From positions 62,001-126,000 of the forward strand of contig CAIJOA010000028.1 in assembly GCA_903822185.1 (NCBI GenBank): a stretch of 64,000 nt of DNA, in the 5' to 3' direction. Each line of letters begins with the position of its first letter. Position 1 is the first letter of the stretch. This stretch comes from an uncultured Rhodospirillales bacterium. Lineage in GTDB: Bacteria > Pseudomonadota > Alphaproteobacteria > ATCC43930 > CGMCC-115725. The position numbers and the translations under genes were made by a program. The notes below the pieces were generated by a model, which was given only the letters and a program-made list of their open reading frames with translations, was not told the origin of the DNA and did not search any database. Positions 15,594 through 23,152 of the stretch are shown piece after piece.

Positions 15594-18500
15594 ATGGACG
15601 GGAACGTCACGACGACGAGCCTTAAAGACTGGGTTCTAGAAGCGATGCGCCAAAACCGATTTGGCGAAGCTGAGAAGACCCTGCGGTCCGCGCTGGACGC
15701 ACCGGCTCAAGGTTCCGATCTGCAGTTTCTTCTCGGGACAGTCCTCGCCGCCTCCGGAAAACTGGATGAGGCGATCCTTTATCTCGAAGAAACCCGCAAG
15801 GCGATGCCGGATAATGTCGGCGTCCTCAACAATCTCGGCAATGTTCTGCGTTTGAAGGGCCGCCCCGAAGAAGCCGTCGTCCATCTTCGCCACGCCCTCA
15901 CCATTCATCCCGATTCACCCGACGCGCTGACCAATCTCGGCCTCGCCCTGCTGGCCCTCGGCCGTGCCGATCAAGCCATTCAATGCGGCCGTCTCGCCCT
16001 TCGTCTGCGGCCGCAGGATGCCGAAGCCCTTTTCATGCTGGCCAGCGCCCTCGGCGAAGAAGGCCGCATCGAAGATGCACGCCAATGCTTCGACCAGGTT
16101 CTGCACCTGCGTCCCGGCCATCCCGCTGCCCTCAACGGTCTCGCGCTCGCTTGCCGCGATCAGGGCAAACTCGACGAAGCGGTCGAGGGTCTGCGCAATG
16201 CCATCACCGCCGCGCCGGAAGACGCGACGCTGCACACCAATCTCGGCCTCTGCATGATGGAAGCCGGCGATCTCGCCGGCGGCAGCCTCGAATATGAATG
16301 GCGTCTGCGCCGTCCGGGCGCGCCGCGCATCAACGCCCCGATCTGGGATGGCAAGCCGCTCGCCGGCCGCACCTTGCTGCTTTGGGCCGATACCGGTTTC
16401 GCCGACGCGATCCAGATGATTCGTTTCGCGCCGATGCTGCGCGGTTCCGCCGGCCGCATCGTGCTCGCCTGCCCCGCGCCGCTCGCACGCCTCGCCGCTT
16501 CCGCGCCCGGCATCGATCAGGTCGTCTCGCACGGCGAAGCCTTACCGCCGGTTCACGCTTACATTCCGATGACCAGCCTGCTCAACCGGCTTGGCGTCAC
16601 GCTCGAAACCATTCCGCATCCCGGTCCCTATCTGGGTGTCGATCCGGCCCGCATTGCCGGTATGAAATCCGCCTTCGCCGGCGCCGGCTTCAAGGTCGGC
16701 CTCGTCTGGAACGGCGCGCATAAAGAAACCCGCCGCAACGTCGCGCTCAACGCGATGGCGCCGCTGCTCGCCATTCCCGGCGTGCGCTTCTATGGCCTCG
16801 ATCAAGCAGGCGCTGCCGAAATCGCGCAGAGCCCCTTCGCCGGCCGCATGGTCGATCTCTCGCCCAAGCTCGGCGAGCTCGCCGATATGGCCGCCGCGAT
16901 CAGCCAACTCGATCTCGTCATCACCGTCGATAGCGTCGTTGCGCATATCGCCGGCGCGCTGGGCCGTGCCGCTTGGGTCATGCTGCCGACCGTCTGCGAA
17001 TGGCGCTGGTCGCGCGATCGCAGCGACAATCCCTGGTATCCGAGCCTGCTGCTGCATCGGCAGACGCAAGCCGGTGCGTGGGATCGCGTCATCGAACAGA
17101 TCGCCGGCGCGCTTGCCGTGTTCGGTCAATCGAGCCCGGCCGACATGGCCTTGCCGATCCCCGTTGCACCAATGGCGCCGACCGCTTCGGGGACGCCTTT
17201 CCTTTCCGCACTGCGCCAATACCGTGCGCCCGGCGTGCTCGATCAAGCGATGGCCAGCCTCGCCATGCAGCCGAACAACGGCGATCTGCTGTTCCGCATC
17301 GGCGCAATCTTCGCCGAAGCGGGCCGCACCGCCGAAGCGCAGGATTATCTCGGTCGTCTTCGTCGTCTTGCCTTCGATCCGGCGCGTGTTGTCTCCTTCG
17401 CCTTGCCGCCGTGCGGCGACGATTTGAAGATTGGCCTCGCCTGGAACGGCCATGACGATGCGCTCAACGCGCTGCTCGAAGTCCCCGGCGTGCGCTTCTT
17501 CGCGCTGACGCCGCGTCCGTCGAACGATCGTATCACGGATCTCACCGCCGAGATGACCGACTTCCATCATTACGCCGCGGTCCTGCGTCAGCTCGACCTC
17601 GTCATTACCACCGACATGGGCTTCGCCCATCTCGCGAGCGCGCTCGATCGCGCCGCGTGGGTGTTCTTGCCGCCCGATACCGAAGCCGGTTGGCTCAATC
17701 GCGTTTCGGCGATGCCTGCCTATTCGCAGATGCGCGCTTTCTGGCCCGATCAGGGCGGCGACAGCCAATCGGCCGTTGCCCGTCTGCTCGGCGAAGTCGC
17801 GCGTCAGGCGCTGGTCGGCGAACGCAATCATCGCGCCGAGACCTTCAACAATCTCGGTGTGCTGCTGCGCCGCTTTGGCCGTCTCGACGATGCCATCGCC
17901 TGCTATCGCCGTGCCGTCTCAAAGCGCGCCGATTATCCGCTCGCGCTCAGCAATCTCGGCATCGCGCTGCAGGAACAGGGCAACCACCAGGAAGCCATTT
18001 CCTGCCTCGTCAAAGCGATCGAATTGAAGCCCGGCTTCGCCGATGGTCATAACCATCTCGCGATGGCCCTCGAAGGCGCCGACATCACCGATCAAGCCGT
18101 GCTGCATTATCGTCATGCCCTGGCCCTGAAGCCGGATCATGCGCAGGCGCTGGCCAATCTCGGTAATATCGAACGCGTTGCCGGCCGTCTCGATGAGGCC
18201 GAACAGTTGGAGCGCCGAGCGCTCGAACTGAAACCGAATTATCCGGAAGCACTGACCTATCTCGGTGCGACCTTGCGCGCCAAAGGCGACAGCGACGCGG
18301 GCATCGATTGCTTCCGCCAGGCGATCGCTGCACAGCCGAGCAATGCCGGCGCGCATATGGGCCTTGCCACCGCGTTGATGGCCAAAGGCGATCTGCGTGC
18401 GGGCAGCAGCGAATTCGAATGGCGCTGGCTGGGTTATCGCGGCGCCAAGATGCCGGCGATCAATGCCCCGTTGTGGGACGGCCAGCCGCTGGGCGACAAG

Positions 18501-19298
18501 ACCTTGCTGCTCTGGTCCGAACAGGGCCTTGGCGAAACCATTCAGTTCATTCGCTTCGCACCGCAACTGCGTGCCTTCGCGAGCCGTATCATTCTTGCCT
18601 GCCATCCGGCGCTGGTGCGTCTGATGACGACGGCGCCCGGCATCGATGGCGTGGTCGCACTCGGCGAGAACATTCCGGCGTTCGACGCGCATTTGCCGCT
18701 GATGAGCGTGATGCACCGCCTCGGCACGAGCCTCGCCTCGATCCCGGCGACCCAGCCTTATCTCTCGGTCGATGCGGCGCGTGTCGCAGCGCTCGAGCCT
18801 GTCATCACCGGCGACGCCATCAAGATCGGCCTCGCCTGGGGTTCGGACTCGGACTCGACAGACGGTGAAAACCGCTCACTGCGTCTCGATACGATGCGCC
18901 AAATTCTCTCGACCCGCGGCGTCAGCTTCTACAGCCTGCAACGCGGTGCGGCCTCGGTCGAACTCGCCAACAGCCCGTTCGCCGATCGTATCACCGACGT
19001 CACGCTGTATCTGGCCGATGCAGCCGACGCGGCGGCAGCGATCAGCATGATGGACCTCGTCATCACCGTCGATGGCACCGTCGCGCATCTCGCCGGCGCA
19101 CTCGACAAAAATACCTGGCTGATGTTGCCGCATAGCGCCGATTGGCGTTGGCTGGAAAAGCGGACCGATACGCCTTGGTACCGCAGCATGCTGTTGTTCC
19201 GTCAGTCCGCCCCCGGCGATTGGGCCGCGGTGATCGAGCAATGCGCCTTCGCGCTCGTTGCCGGCACCACCCCGGCACCGGCCCTGCAACACGCCTAA
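15594..19298 (+). CDS. Giant TPR protein with repeated glycosyltransferase-like modules
   Basis: About 1234 residues from the ATG at 15594 (GAGGG at proper distance; the GTG at 15588 is too close to it). It is built of TPR arrays alternating with GT9/GT-B-like domains. TPR set 1 covers about residues 10-220, module 1 about 225-505, a shortened module 2 about 610-730, TPR set 2 about 750-920 and module 3 about 930-1228. Modules 1 and 3 share INAPIWDGKPL/INAPLWDGQPL, FIRFAPQLR-type, LVITVDSVVAHIAGAL/LVITVDGTVAHLAGAL and a WRW motif. Module 2 keeps only LVITTDMGFAHLASALDRAAW. There is no signal peptide or membrane segment. A role in protein or polysaccharide glycosylation is plausible but unproven. 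Confidence 0.85.
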   Translation: MDGNVTTTSLKDWVLEAMRQNRFGEAEKTLRSALDAPAQGSDLQFLLGTVLAASGKLDEAILYLEETRKAMPDNVGVLNNLGNVLRLKGRPEEAVVHLRHALTIHPDSPDALTNLGLALLALGRADQAIQCGRLALRLRPQDAEALFMLASALGEEGRIEDARQCFDQVLHLRPGHPAALNGLALACRDQGKLDEAVEGLRNAITAAPEDATLHTNLGLCMMEAGDLAGGSLEYEWRLRRPGAPRINAPIWDGKPLAGRTLLLWADTGFADAIQMIRFAPMLRGSAGRIVLACPAPLARLAASAPGIDQVVSHGEALPPVHAYIPMTSLLNRLGVTLETIPHPGPYLGVDPARIAGMKSAFAGAGFKVGLVWNGAHKETRRNVALNAMAPLLAIPGVRFYGLDQAGAAEIAQSPFAGRMVDLSPKLGELADMAAAISQLDLVITVDSVVAHIAGALGRAAWVMLPTVCEWRWSRDRSDNPWYPSLLLHRQTQAGAWDRVIEQIAGALAVFGQSSPADMALPIPVAPMAPTASGTPFLSALRQYRAPGVLDQAMASLAMQPNNGDLLFRIGAIFAEAGRTAEAQDYLGRLRRLAFDPARVVSFALPPCGDDLKIGLAWNGHDDALNALLEVPGVRFFALTPRPSNDRITDLTAEMTDFHHYAAVLRQLDLVITTDMGFAHLASALDRAAWVFLPPDTEAGWLNRVSAMPAYSQMRAFWPDQGGDSQSAVARLLGEVARQALVGERNHRAETFNNLGVLLRRFGRLDDAIACYRRAVSKRADYPLALSNLGIALQEQGNHQEAISCLVKAIELKPGFADGHNHLAMALEGADITDQAVLHYRHALALKPDHAQALANLGNIERVAGRLDEAEQLERRALELKPNYPEALTYLGATLRAKGDSDAGIDCFRQAIAAQPSNAGAHMGLATALMAKGDLRAGSSEFEWRWLGYRGAKMPAINAPLWDGQPLGDKTLLLWSEQGLGETIQFIRFAPQLRAFASRIILACHPALVRLMTTAPGIDGVVALGENIPAFDAHLPLMSVMHRLGTSLASIPATQPYLSVDAARVAALEPVITGDAIKIGLAWGSDSDSTDGENRSLRLDTMRQILSTRGVSFYSLQRGAASVELANSPFADRITDVTLYLADAADAAAAISMMDLVITVDGTVAHLAGALDKNTWLMLPHSADWRWLEKRTDTPWYRSMLLFRQSAPGDWAAVIEQCAFALVAGTTPAPALQHA

Positions 19299-19314
19299 CC
19301 CATTCCGCAAGAGG

Positions 19315-19806
19315 TCAGCCGCATAGCACCCGCAAGGGAGCCGCGGCGCCTCCGCTGGCGTCGGGCATCATTCCGATCGGTAACGGCAGGTAGTGACCGT
19401 GCTCGCGGAGCGCGGTCGCAAAAGCACTGACGGCAATCGCCAAAGCCTGACGCAAATCGGCCCGGGCCATCCATCGTAGATGCGCCTCGAAGCACGCTTC
19501 GTCCTCGGCTTGGGCGGCGGCGATTAGGGTCAAAAGCTGACGCTCGTCGTTGGTAATCATCCCGCAGCCCGGATAGCCGATGGAAACACGGCGGCGGCTG
19601 GCATAGGCAAGCGCCCGTAAAACCGTCCCAAAGGTCGCCAGAACTTCGACCGCCTCGGTCCCGCAGGCATCCATAAAATCGCGCGCGATAACCGGACAAT
19701 TTCCATGTCCAGATAAAAGTTTACGCCACGTTCTTACAATCAGACTTTCGCTCTCGTTGAGGGCCGTTGCGTGCCATCCCGGCTGGATCGTCTGGTGGTT
19801 TTCCAT
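19315..19806 (-). CDS. Uncharacterised protein, homologous to the divergent neighbour
   Basis: A 163-residue soluble protein of no recognised function. It shares a pattern with the divergent gene at 19908: FM-x2-(C/G)G, an A-V-x3-F/A-x-T-L/V-x-R stretch, then GYPGCGM...DERQLLTLIAAAQ against RCLGCAQ...DEARLLQLISVFQ, and a final A-x2-L...G-x3-PL. The conserved Cys near residue 80 could bind metal or be redox active. Both genes start from a gap with a Fur-like palindrome, which suggests metal control. It ends close to the TPR gene in convergent orientation. Confidence 0.7.
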   Translation of the reverse strand: MENHQTIQPGWHATALNESESLIVRTWRKLLSGHGNCPVIARDFMDACGTEAVEVLATFGTVLRALAYASRRRVSIGYPGCGMITNDERQLLTLIAAAQAEDEACFEAHLRWMARADLRQALAIAVSAFATALREHGHYLPLPIGMMPDASGGAAAPLRVLCG

Positions 19807-19837
19807 CGCTGGGCCTCGCTTTCTTTCCCTATTCTAA

Positions 19838-19854
19838 TTGCGAATGATTTGCAA
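19838..19854. promoter_or_regulatory. Fur/Mur-like box between divergent paralogues
   Basis: TTGCGAATGATTTGCAA is a 17-base palindrome centred on G19846 with one mismatch between its eight-base arms, closely resembling the TTGC/GCAA-edged Fur and Mur operators of alphaproteobacteria. A further GCAATCGCAA follows and may extend the site. It is 31 bases upstream of the minus-strand gene start and 53 bases upstream of the plus-strand start, so one repressor could control both. The binding protein is inferred from motif type. Confidence 0.6.
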
Positions 19855-19907
19855 TCGCAATACCTTTCGCATAGGCTTCACTCGACCCGATGCGAAGGAG
19901 TCTTGCG

Positions 19908-20417
19908 ATGCCGTCCTGTTCTTGCCCGCCGCCCGTCTATCCGATCGACGCGCCTTTGGCCGATCTTCGGACCGCCGAACTGCTGCTGGTCGCGACGGTG
20001 CGGCTATTTATGACGACGCAGGAGGTTGGGGTTCGCGTGCGCGACTGGCGAGCGGGCTTCATGGCCGGTGGCATCGACCAAGACGCCGTCCCGGCCTTCG
20101 AAACCCTGATGCGGATCATGATCGCAGCCATACCGCGGCCGCTCGATTTCCGTTGTCTCGGCTGCGCCCAAATGGGCGTCGATGAGGCCCGGCTGCTGCA
20201 ACTCATCAGCGTCTTCCAAGCGGGACGCTATGCCGACGGCGGGGCATTACTGACGATTTGGCTACCGCCCACGGCTATGCCGCTCGCCGTGCTGCCGGCG
20301 CAGGAATTGGCGAGCGCGATGGCGCTTGGCGGCTTCCACATGCCGCTGCGTCACAGCGAGGCGGCCTTACCGCATCCCTACGCCTTCGCCGATCGGGGAC
20401 ACACTTTGGTTCAATAG
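19908..20417 (+). CDS. Uncharacterised protein, paralogue of the divergent neighbour
   Basis: A 169-residue protein starting at the ATG at 19908, preceded by GAAGGAG; the track-like longer start at 19890 is less likely. The N-terminus MPSCSCPPP has two cysteines and a second pair lies in RCLGCAQMGVDE, which could bind a metal. The DEARLLQLISVFQ helix is shared with the protein at 19315. It is followed 19 bases later by a small gene at 20437, probably in the same transcript. The Fur-like box upstream suggests iron or manganese control. Function unknown. Confidence 0.75.
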   Translation: MPSCSCPPPVYPIDAPLADLRTAELLLVATVRLFMTTQEVGVRVRDWRAGFMAGGIDQDAVPAFETLMRIMIAAIPRPLDFRCLGCAQMGVDEARLLQLISVFQAGRYADGGALLTIWLPPTAMPLAVLPAQELASAMALGGFHMPLRHSEAALPHPYAFADRGHTLVQ

Positions 20418-20436
20418 GAATGAAATGGAGGATTCA

Positions 20437-20574
20437 GTGAACGAACTGACCCTCGACGAGATGCTCGCCGATCCGATCGTCCCAACATTGATGCGCCGTG
20501 ACGGCGTGGAACCGCAAGACGTCCGGGCGGTCATCGCCGACGTGCGGCACCGCCGGAAAACAGCCGTCGAATAA
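20437..20574 (+). CDS. Small uncharacterised protein, paralogue of the one at 15071
   Basis: A 45-residue protein. I choose the GTG at 20437, which has GGAGG five bases upstream; an in-frame ATG at 20425 is possible but overlaps that site. The product begins VNELTLDEMLADPIVPTLMR and then RDGVEPQDVRAVIADV, aligning over 32 residues without gaps to the 66-residue protein at 15071. It is probably cotranscribed with the gene at 19908. Function unknown; it is too small for an enzyme, so a binding or regulatory role is likeliest. Confidence 0.7.
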   Translation: MNELTLDEMLADPIVPTLMRRDGVEPQDVRAVIADVRHRRKTAVE

Positions 20575-20578
20575 ACGG

Positions 20579-20959
20579 CTATTTGCTGATGCGCGTCCGC
20601 TTGGCTTCGGCCGGCGGTTTTTCGCTCAGCGAGCGTGCCAGGAAAGCGATGTGCTTCTTGGCGGCCGTCGCCGCTTCGGTTTCGATCGCGCGGTAATGCT
20701 TCAACAGATTTTGCCCGAACGGCGTCAGCTTCGCGCCGCCGCCTTCTTTGCCGCCAAGCGCCGTGGTGACGACCTTTTCGGTAAAGCAGCCATTGAGATC
20801 GTCGATCAGCATCCAGGCCCGGCGATAGGACATGCCGAGCGCCCGGCCAGCGCCGCTGATCGAGCCCGCGCTGTCGATCGCCTCGAGCAAACGCATCTTG
20901 CCCGGTCCGATCGATTGGCGCGGTCCGAAATCGACGCGAAGGGTCAGACGCGGCGGCAC
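20579..20959 (-). CDS. ModE-like winged-helix regulator without molybdate domain
   Basis: A 126-residue protein equal to the N-terminal DNA-binding part of ModE: GPGKMRLLEAIDSAGSISGA, then GRALGMSYRRAWMLIDDLN and the GGKEGGGAKLTPFG wing. The C-terminal molybdate-binding (TOBE/MOP) repeats of full ModE are absent. It starts at a GTG one base after the stop of the LLM gene, so it is the third gene of the hydrolase-LLM-regulator operon. No molybdate transport genes are near, so it may sense something else or rely on a partner. Confidence 0.85.
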   Translation of the reverse strand: MPPRLTLRVDFGPRQSIGPGKMRLLEAIDSAGSISGAGRALGMSYRRAWMLIDDLNGCFTEKVVTTALGGKEGGGAKLTPFGQNLLKHYRAIETEAATAAKKHIAFLARSLSEKPPAEAKRTRISK

Positions 20960-20960
20960 T

Positions 20961-22151
20961 TTATTCCGCCGCCACGGCCTGGTTCGGCTGCTTGTACTCT
21001 TTGAGACGTGGCAGAACTTCCTTCGCGAACAGCGAAAGATTTTCGACCGTATCCTCGTGCGACATGAAACCCGCGTGTGTCATCGACAACAGATTTCCCA
21101 AGCCTCCGCATGATTCCGCGAATTGCGTAATCTGGTTATAGACTTGGTCCGGCGTCCCGCAAAACATCATTGCCGCGTCGATCAGATCCTGCACCGAGCC
21201 GGTCATCATATTGATGATGCGGCCATCCTTGGTCTGGGTCCGGCTGGGCGGCCGGCCGCCGGCTTTCATCAGTCGCACATTGTCATCGACCGAGATATAG
21301 CCGGGCGGATTGCGGAACGGCGCGGGGGTGAAAGGCAAAGTTCGTAGGTAATCGGCAACGAGTTCGCCGCGGCGGCGTGCCTCGGCTTCGGTCGATCCGA
21401 CCGCGACGAGACCGAGATAGCCGAAACGATCCGGCGGCGGCTCGCGATGGAAGCTCGCACGGTAAGATTCGCGATACGCGTCGTAGAGCGGCTTCGTTGC
21501 ATAGCCGGTGCCGAGCGTCGCCATCGTATAGCCGCGCTCGCCAAGCCGTTGCGCGTTGTGCTTGCTGCCCGTGGTGCTCCAAACCGGCGGATGCGGCGTC
21601 TGCATCGGGCGTGGCCAGATATTCACCTGGCGATAATGGAAATTCTCGCTTTCCCAATTGAACGGGCCGTCATGCGTCGTCATCGCCTTGACGATGAAGT
21701 CGAGCGCTTCCCAGTAGCGTTCCTCGATGCCGACCGGATTGGCGTTCGACGGCGTGAATTCCGACGGCACGCCTTTGACGAAGCCCATGTTGAGACGGCC
21801 GCGCGAGATCACGTCGATGGTCGCGAGTTCTTCGGCAGCACGCAGCGGATCAGGCCGATGCGCCAGCGGATAGCCAAGAACGAGCAAGCGCGCCTTCTTG
21901 GTGATGCGGGCCAGCACAGACAGCGTGACCACGACGGTCGAGGCCATGCAGGTCGCCGTGCTGTGATGCTCGTTGACCATGATGTCGAAGCCGAGTTCGT
22001 CGGCAAGCTGCCACTCGTCGTAATAACGATGCAGCAGATCGCCCGCGAGTTTCGGATCGCACTTGCTGTTCGGGATGGTGATGCGCAACGCGCCGCCGTG
22101 ATCGACCCAGGCCGGCGAATAAGGCTGCTCGGTGAAATGGAAAACTCTCAT
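20961..22151 (-). CDS. LLM-class flavin-dependent oxidoreductase
   Basis: A 396-residue luciferase-like (TIM-barrel) flavin monooxygenase, needing reduced FMN from a separate reductase. It shows LADELGFDIMVNEHHS near the N-terminus, VLGYPLAHRPDPLRAAEELA, then TIDVISRGRLNMGFVKG and NIWPRPMQTPHPPVWSTTGS. The ribosome binding site AAGGAA precedes the ATG. It lies three bases after the alpha/beta hydrolase gene and one base before the ModE-like gene, forming an operon. The similar LLM enzyme at 36277 suggests related substrates; which are unknown. Confidence 0.92.
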   Translation of the reverse strand: MRVFHFTEQPYSPAWVDHGGALRITIPNSKCDPKLAGDLLHRYYDEWQLADELGFDIMVNEHHSTATCMASTVVVTLSVLARITKKARLLVLGYPLAHRPDPLRAAEELATIDVISRGRLNMGFVKGVPSEFTPSNANPVGIEERYWEALDFIVKAMTTHDGPFNWESENFHYRQVNIWPRPMQTPHPPVWSTTGSKHNAQRLGERGYTMATLGTGYATKPLYDAYRESYRASFHREPPPDRFGYLGLVAVGSTEAEARRRGELVADYLRTLPFTPAPFRNPPGYISVDDNVRLMKAGGRPPSRTQTKDGRIINMMTGSVQDLIDAAMMFCGTPDQVYNQITQFAESCGGLGNLLSMTHAGFMSHEDTVENLSLFAKEVLPRLKEYKQPNQAVAAE

Positions 22152-22154
22152 CGC

Positions 22155-22943
22155 TTAATTTCCTTCGATGAAGGTCAAGGCGCGGCGCGCGGTTTCGTCG
22201 GGCTGTTCGACATGCGGGAAATGCCCGGCGCGGTCGATCAACTCGAACTTGGCGTTCGGCACGGCGGCGGCGTAGGCACGGCCGTAATCCGGCGCGACAA
22301 TCTTGTCTTCCGCGCCCCAGAGAAACAGCGTCGGAATATGGATGCGATGCAGCCGGCCCTTGAGTTTCGGGTCGTGCATGTACGGCTTCCAACCATAGAG
22401 CGACGTCGATTCACGCGCCCGCGCCATCGCATAGAGTTCTTCGTCGGGCAGCTTGCTCAGATCGCGCTCGGTAAATTTTTGATCGAAATAAACGACCTTT
22501 GCCAGATCGGCTTCGGTGACATAGTACATATCGAACACATCGCGCGTCACACGATCGCCGTTCTTGACGCCGAAGGCATCGATCAGCACCAGGCGCGACA
22601 TACGCGCGGTGCTTTTGATCGCCATCTGTGCAGCAACCCAACCGCCAAGTCCGGTACCGACTACGGCGACATCGCGCAGGTCGAGTTTTTCGAGCAGATC
22701 GAGATAAAGATAGGCGAGATCATCGGTGGAGTTGAAGTTCGGCGGGGCCTTGGCTTTGCCGAAGCCTGGATTTGTCGGCGAAATCACCTTCGCCTTTTTC
22801 GCCAGAAGATCGAGCATCGGACCGGCACGGTCGAAGCCGATCTCGGGATGAAGGAAAAGAATAGGGCGGCCGCTGCCGCGCGTATTGATTTCGAGTTCGA
22901 TGCCGTTCACTTCGACGGCCGAATTGCCATCGGTCAACGTCAT
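22155..22943 (-). CDS. Alpha/beta hydrolase fold protein with Gly at the nucleophile site
   Basis: A 262-residue alpha/beta-hydrolase. The oxyanion region LFLHPEIGF and the C-terminal LFLWGAEDKIV (acid) and RAGHFPHVEQP (His) are present. The nucleophile elbow reads VVGTGLGGWVAA: residue 98, where catalytic Ser sits in G-x-S-x-G, is Gly (codon GGA at 22652-22650). It may be non-hydrolytic, for example a lyase, dioxygenase-like or scaffold protein, or use another nucleophile. It is first in an operon with an LLM oxidoreductase and a ModE-like regulator, divergent from an MFS carrier. Confidence 0.88.
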   Translation of the reverse strand: MTLTDGNSAVEVNGIELEINTRGSGRPILFLHPEIGFDRAGPMLDLLAKKAKVISPTNPGFGKAKAPPNFNSTDDLAYLYLDLLEKLDLRDVAVVGTGLGGWVAAQMAIKSTARMSRLVLIDAFGVKNGDRVTRDVFDMYYVTEADLAKVVYFDQKFTERDLSKLPDEELYAMARARESTSLYGWKPYMHDPKLKGRLHRIHIPTLFLWGAEDKIVAPDYGRAYAAAVPNAKFELIDRAGHFPHVEQPDETARRALTFIEGN

Positions 22944-23152
22944 GTGCGAATCCGCCTTGTCACGCCGTTCATGTCGTTCATGTCGTCTCCCTCCGGATTT
23001 TTATCTTACGCCCATTCTCCCCAAACCCGGCGTCCGGTCAACGGTTTGATGGCACGTGGCTTTTTCGATGCACCGCCGCAACGGGTCTGATAGCATCCGT
23101 CTCAAATAAACGACTGGCATCGACCGGTCTTACGGAAAATAGGGAGAACGCC

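Noticed and set aside
16542-17831. Minus-strand ORF of 429 residues inside the TPR gene
   Set aside because: Shadow of the TPR-GT gene; composition is Arg/Gly/Ala-rich without motifs.
21447-23090. Plus-strand ORF of 547 residues opposite the LLM and hydrolase genes
   Set aside because: Antisense to two genes with clear families; no homologous pattern seen.
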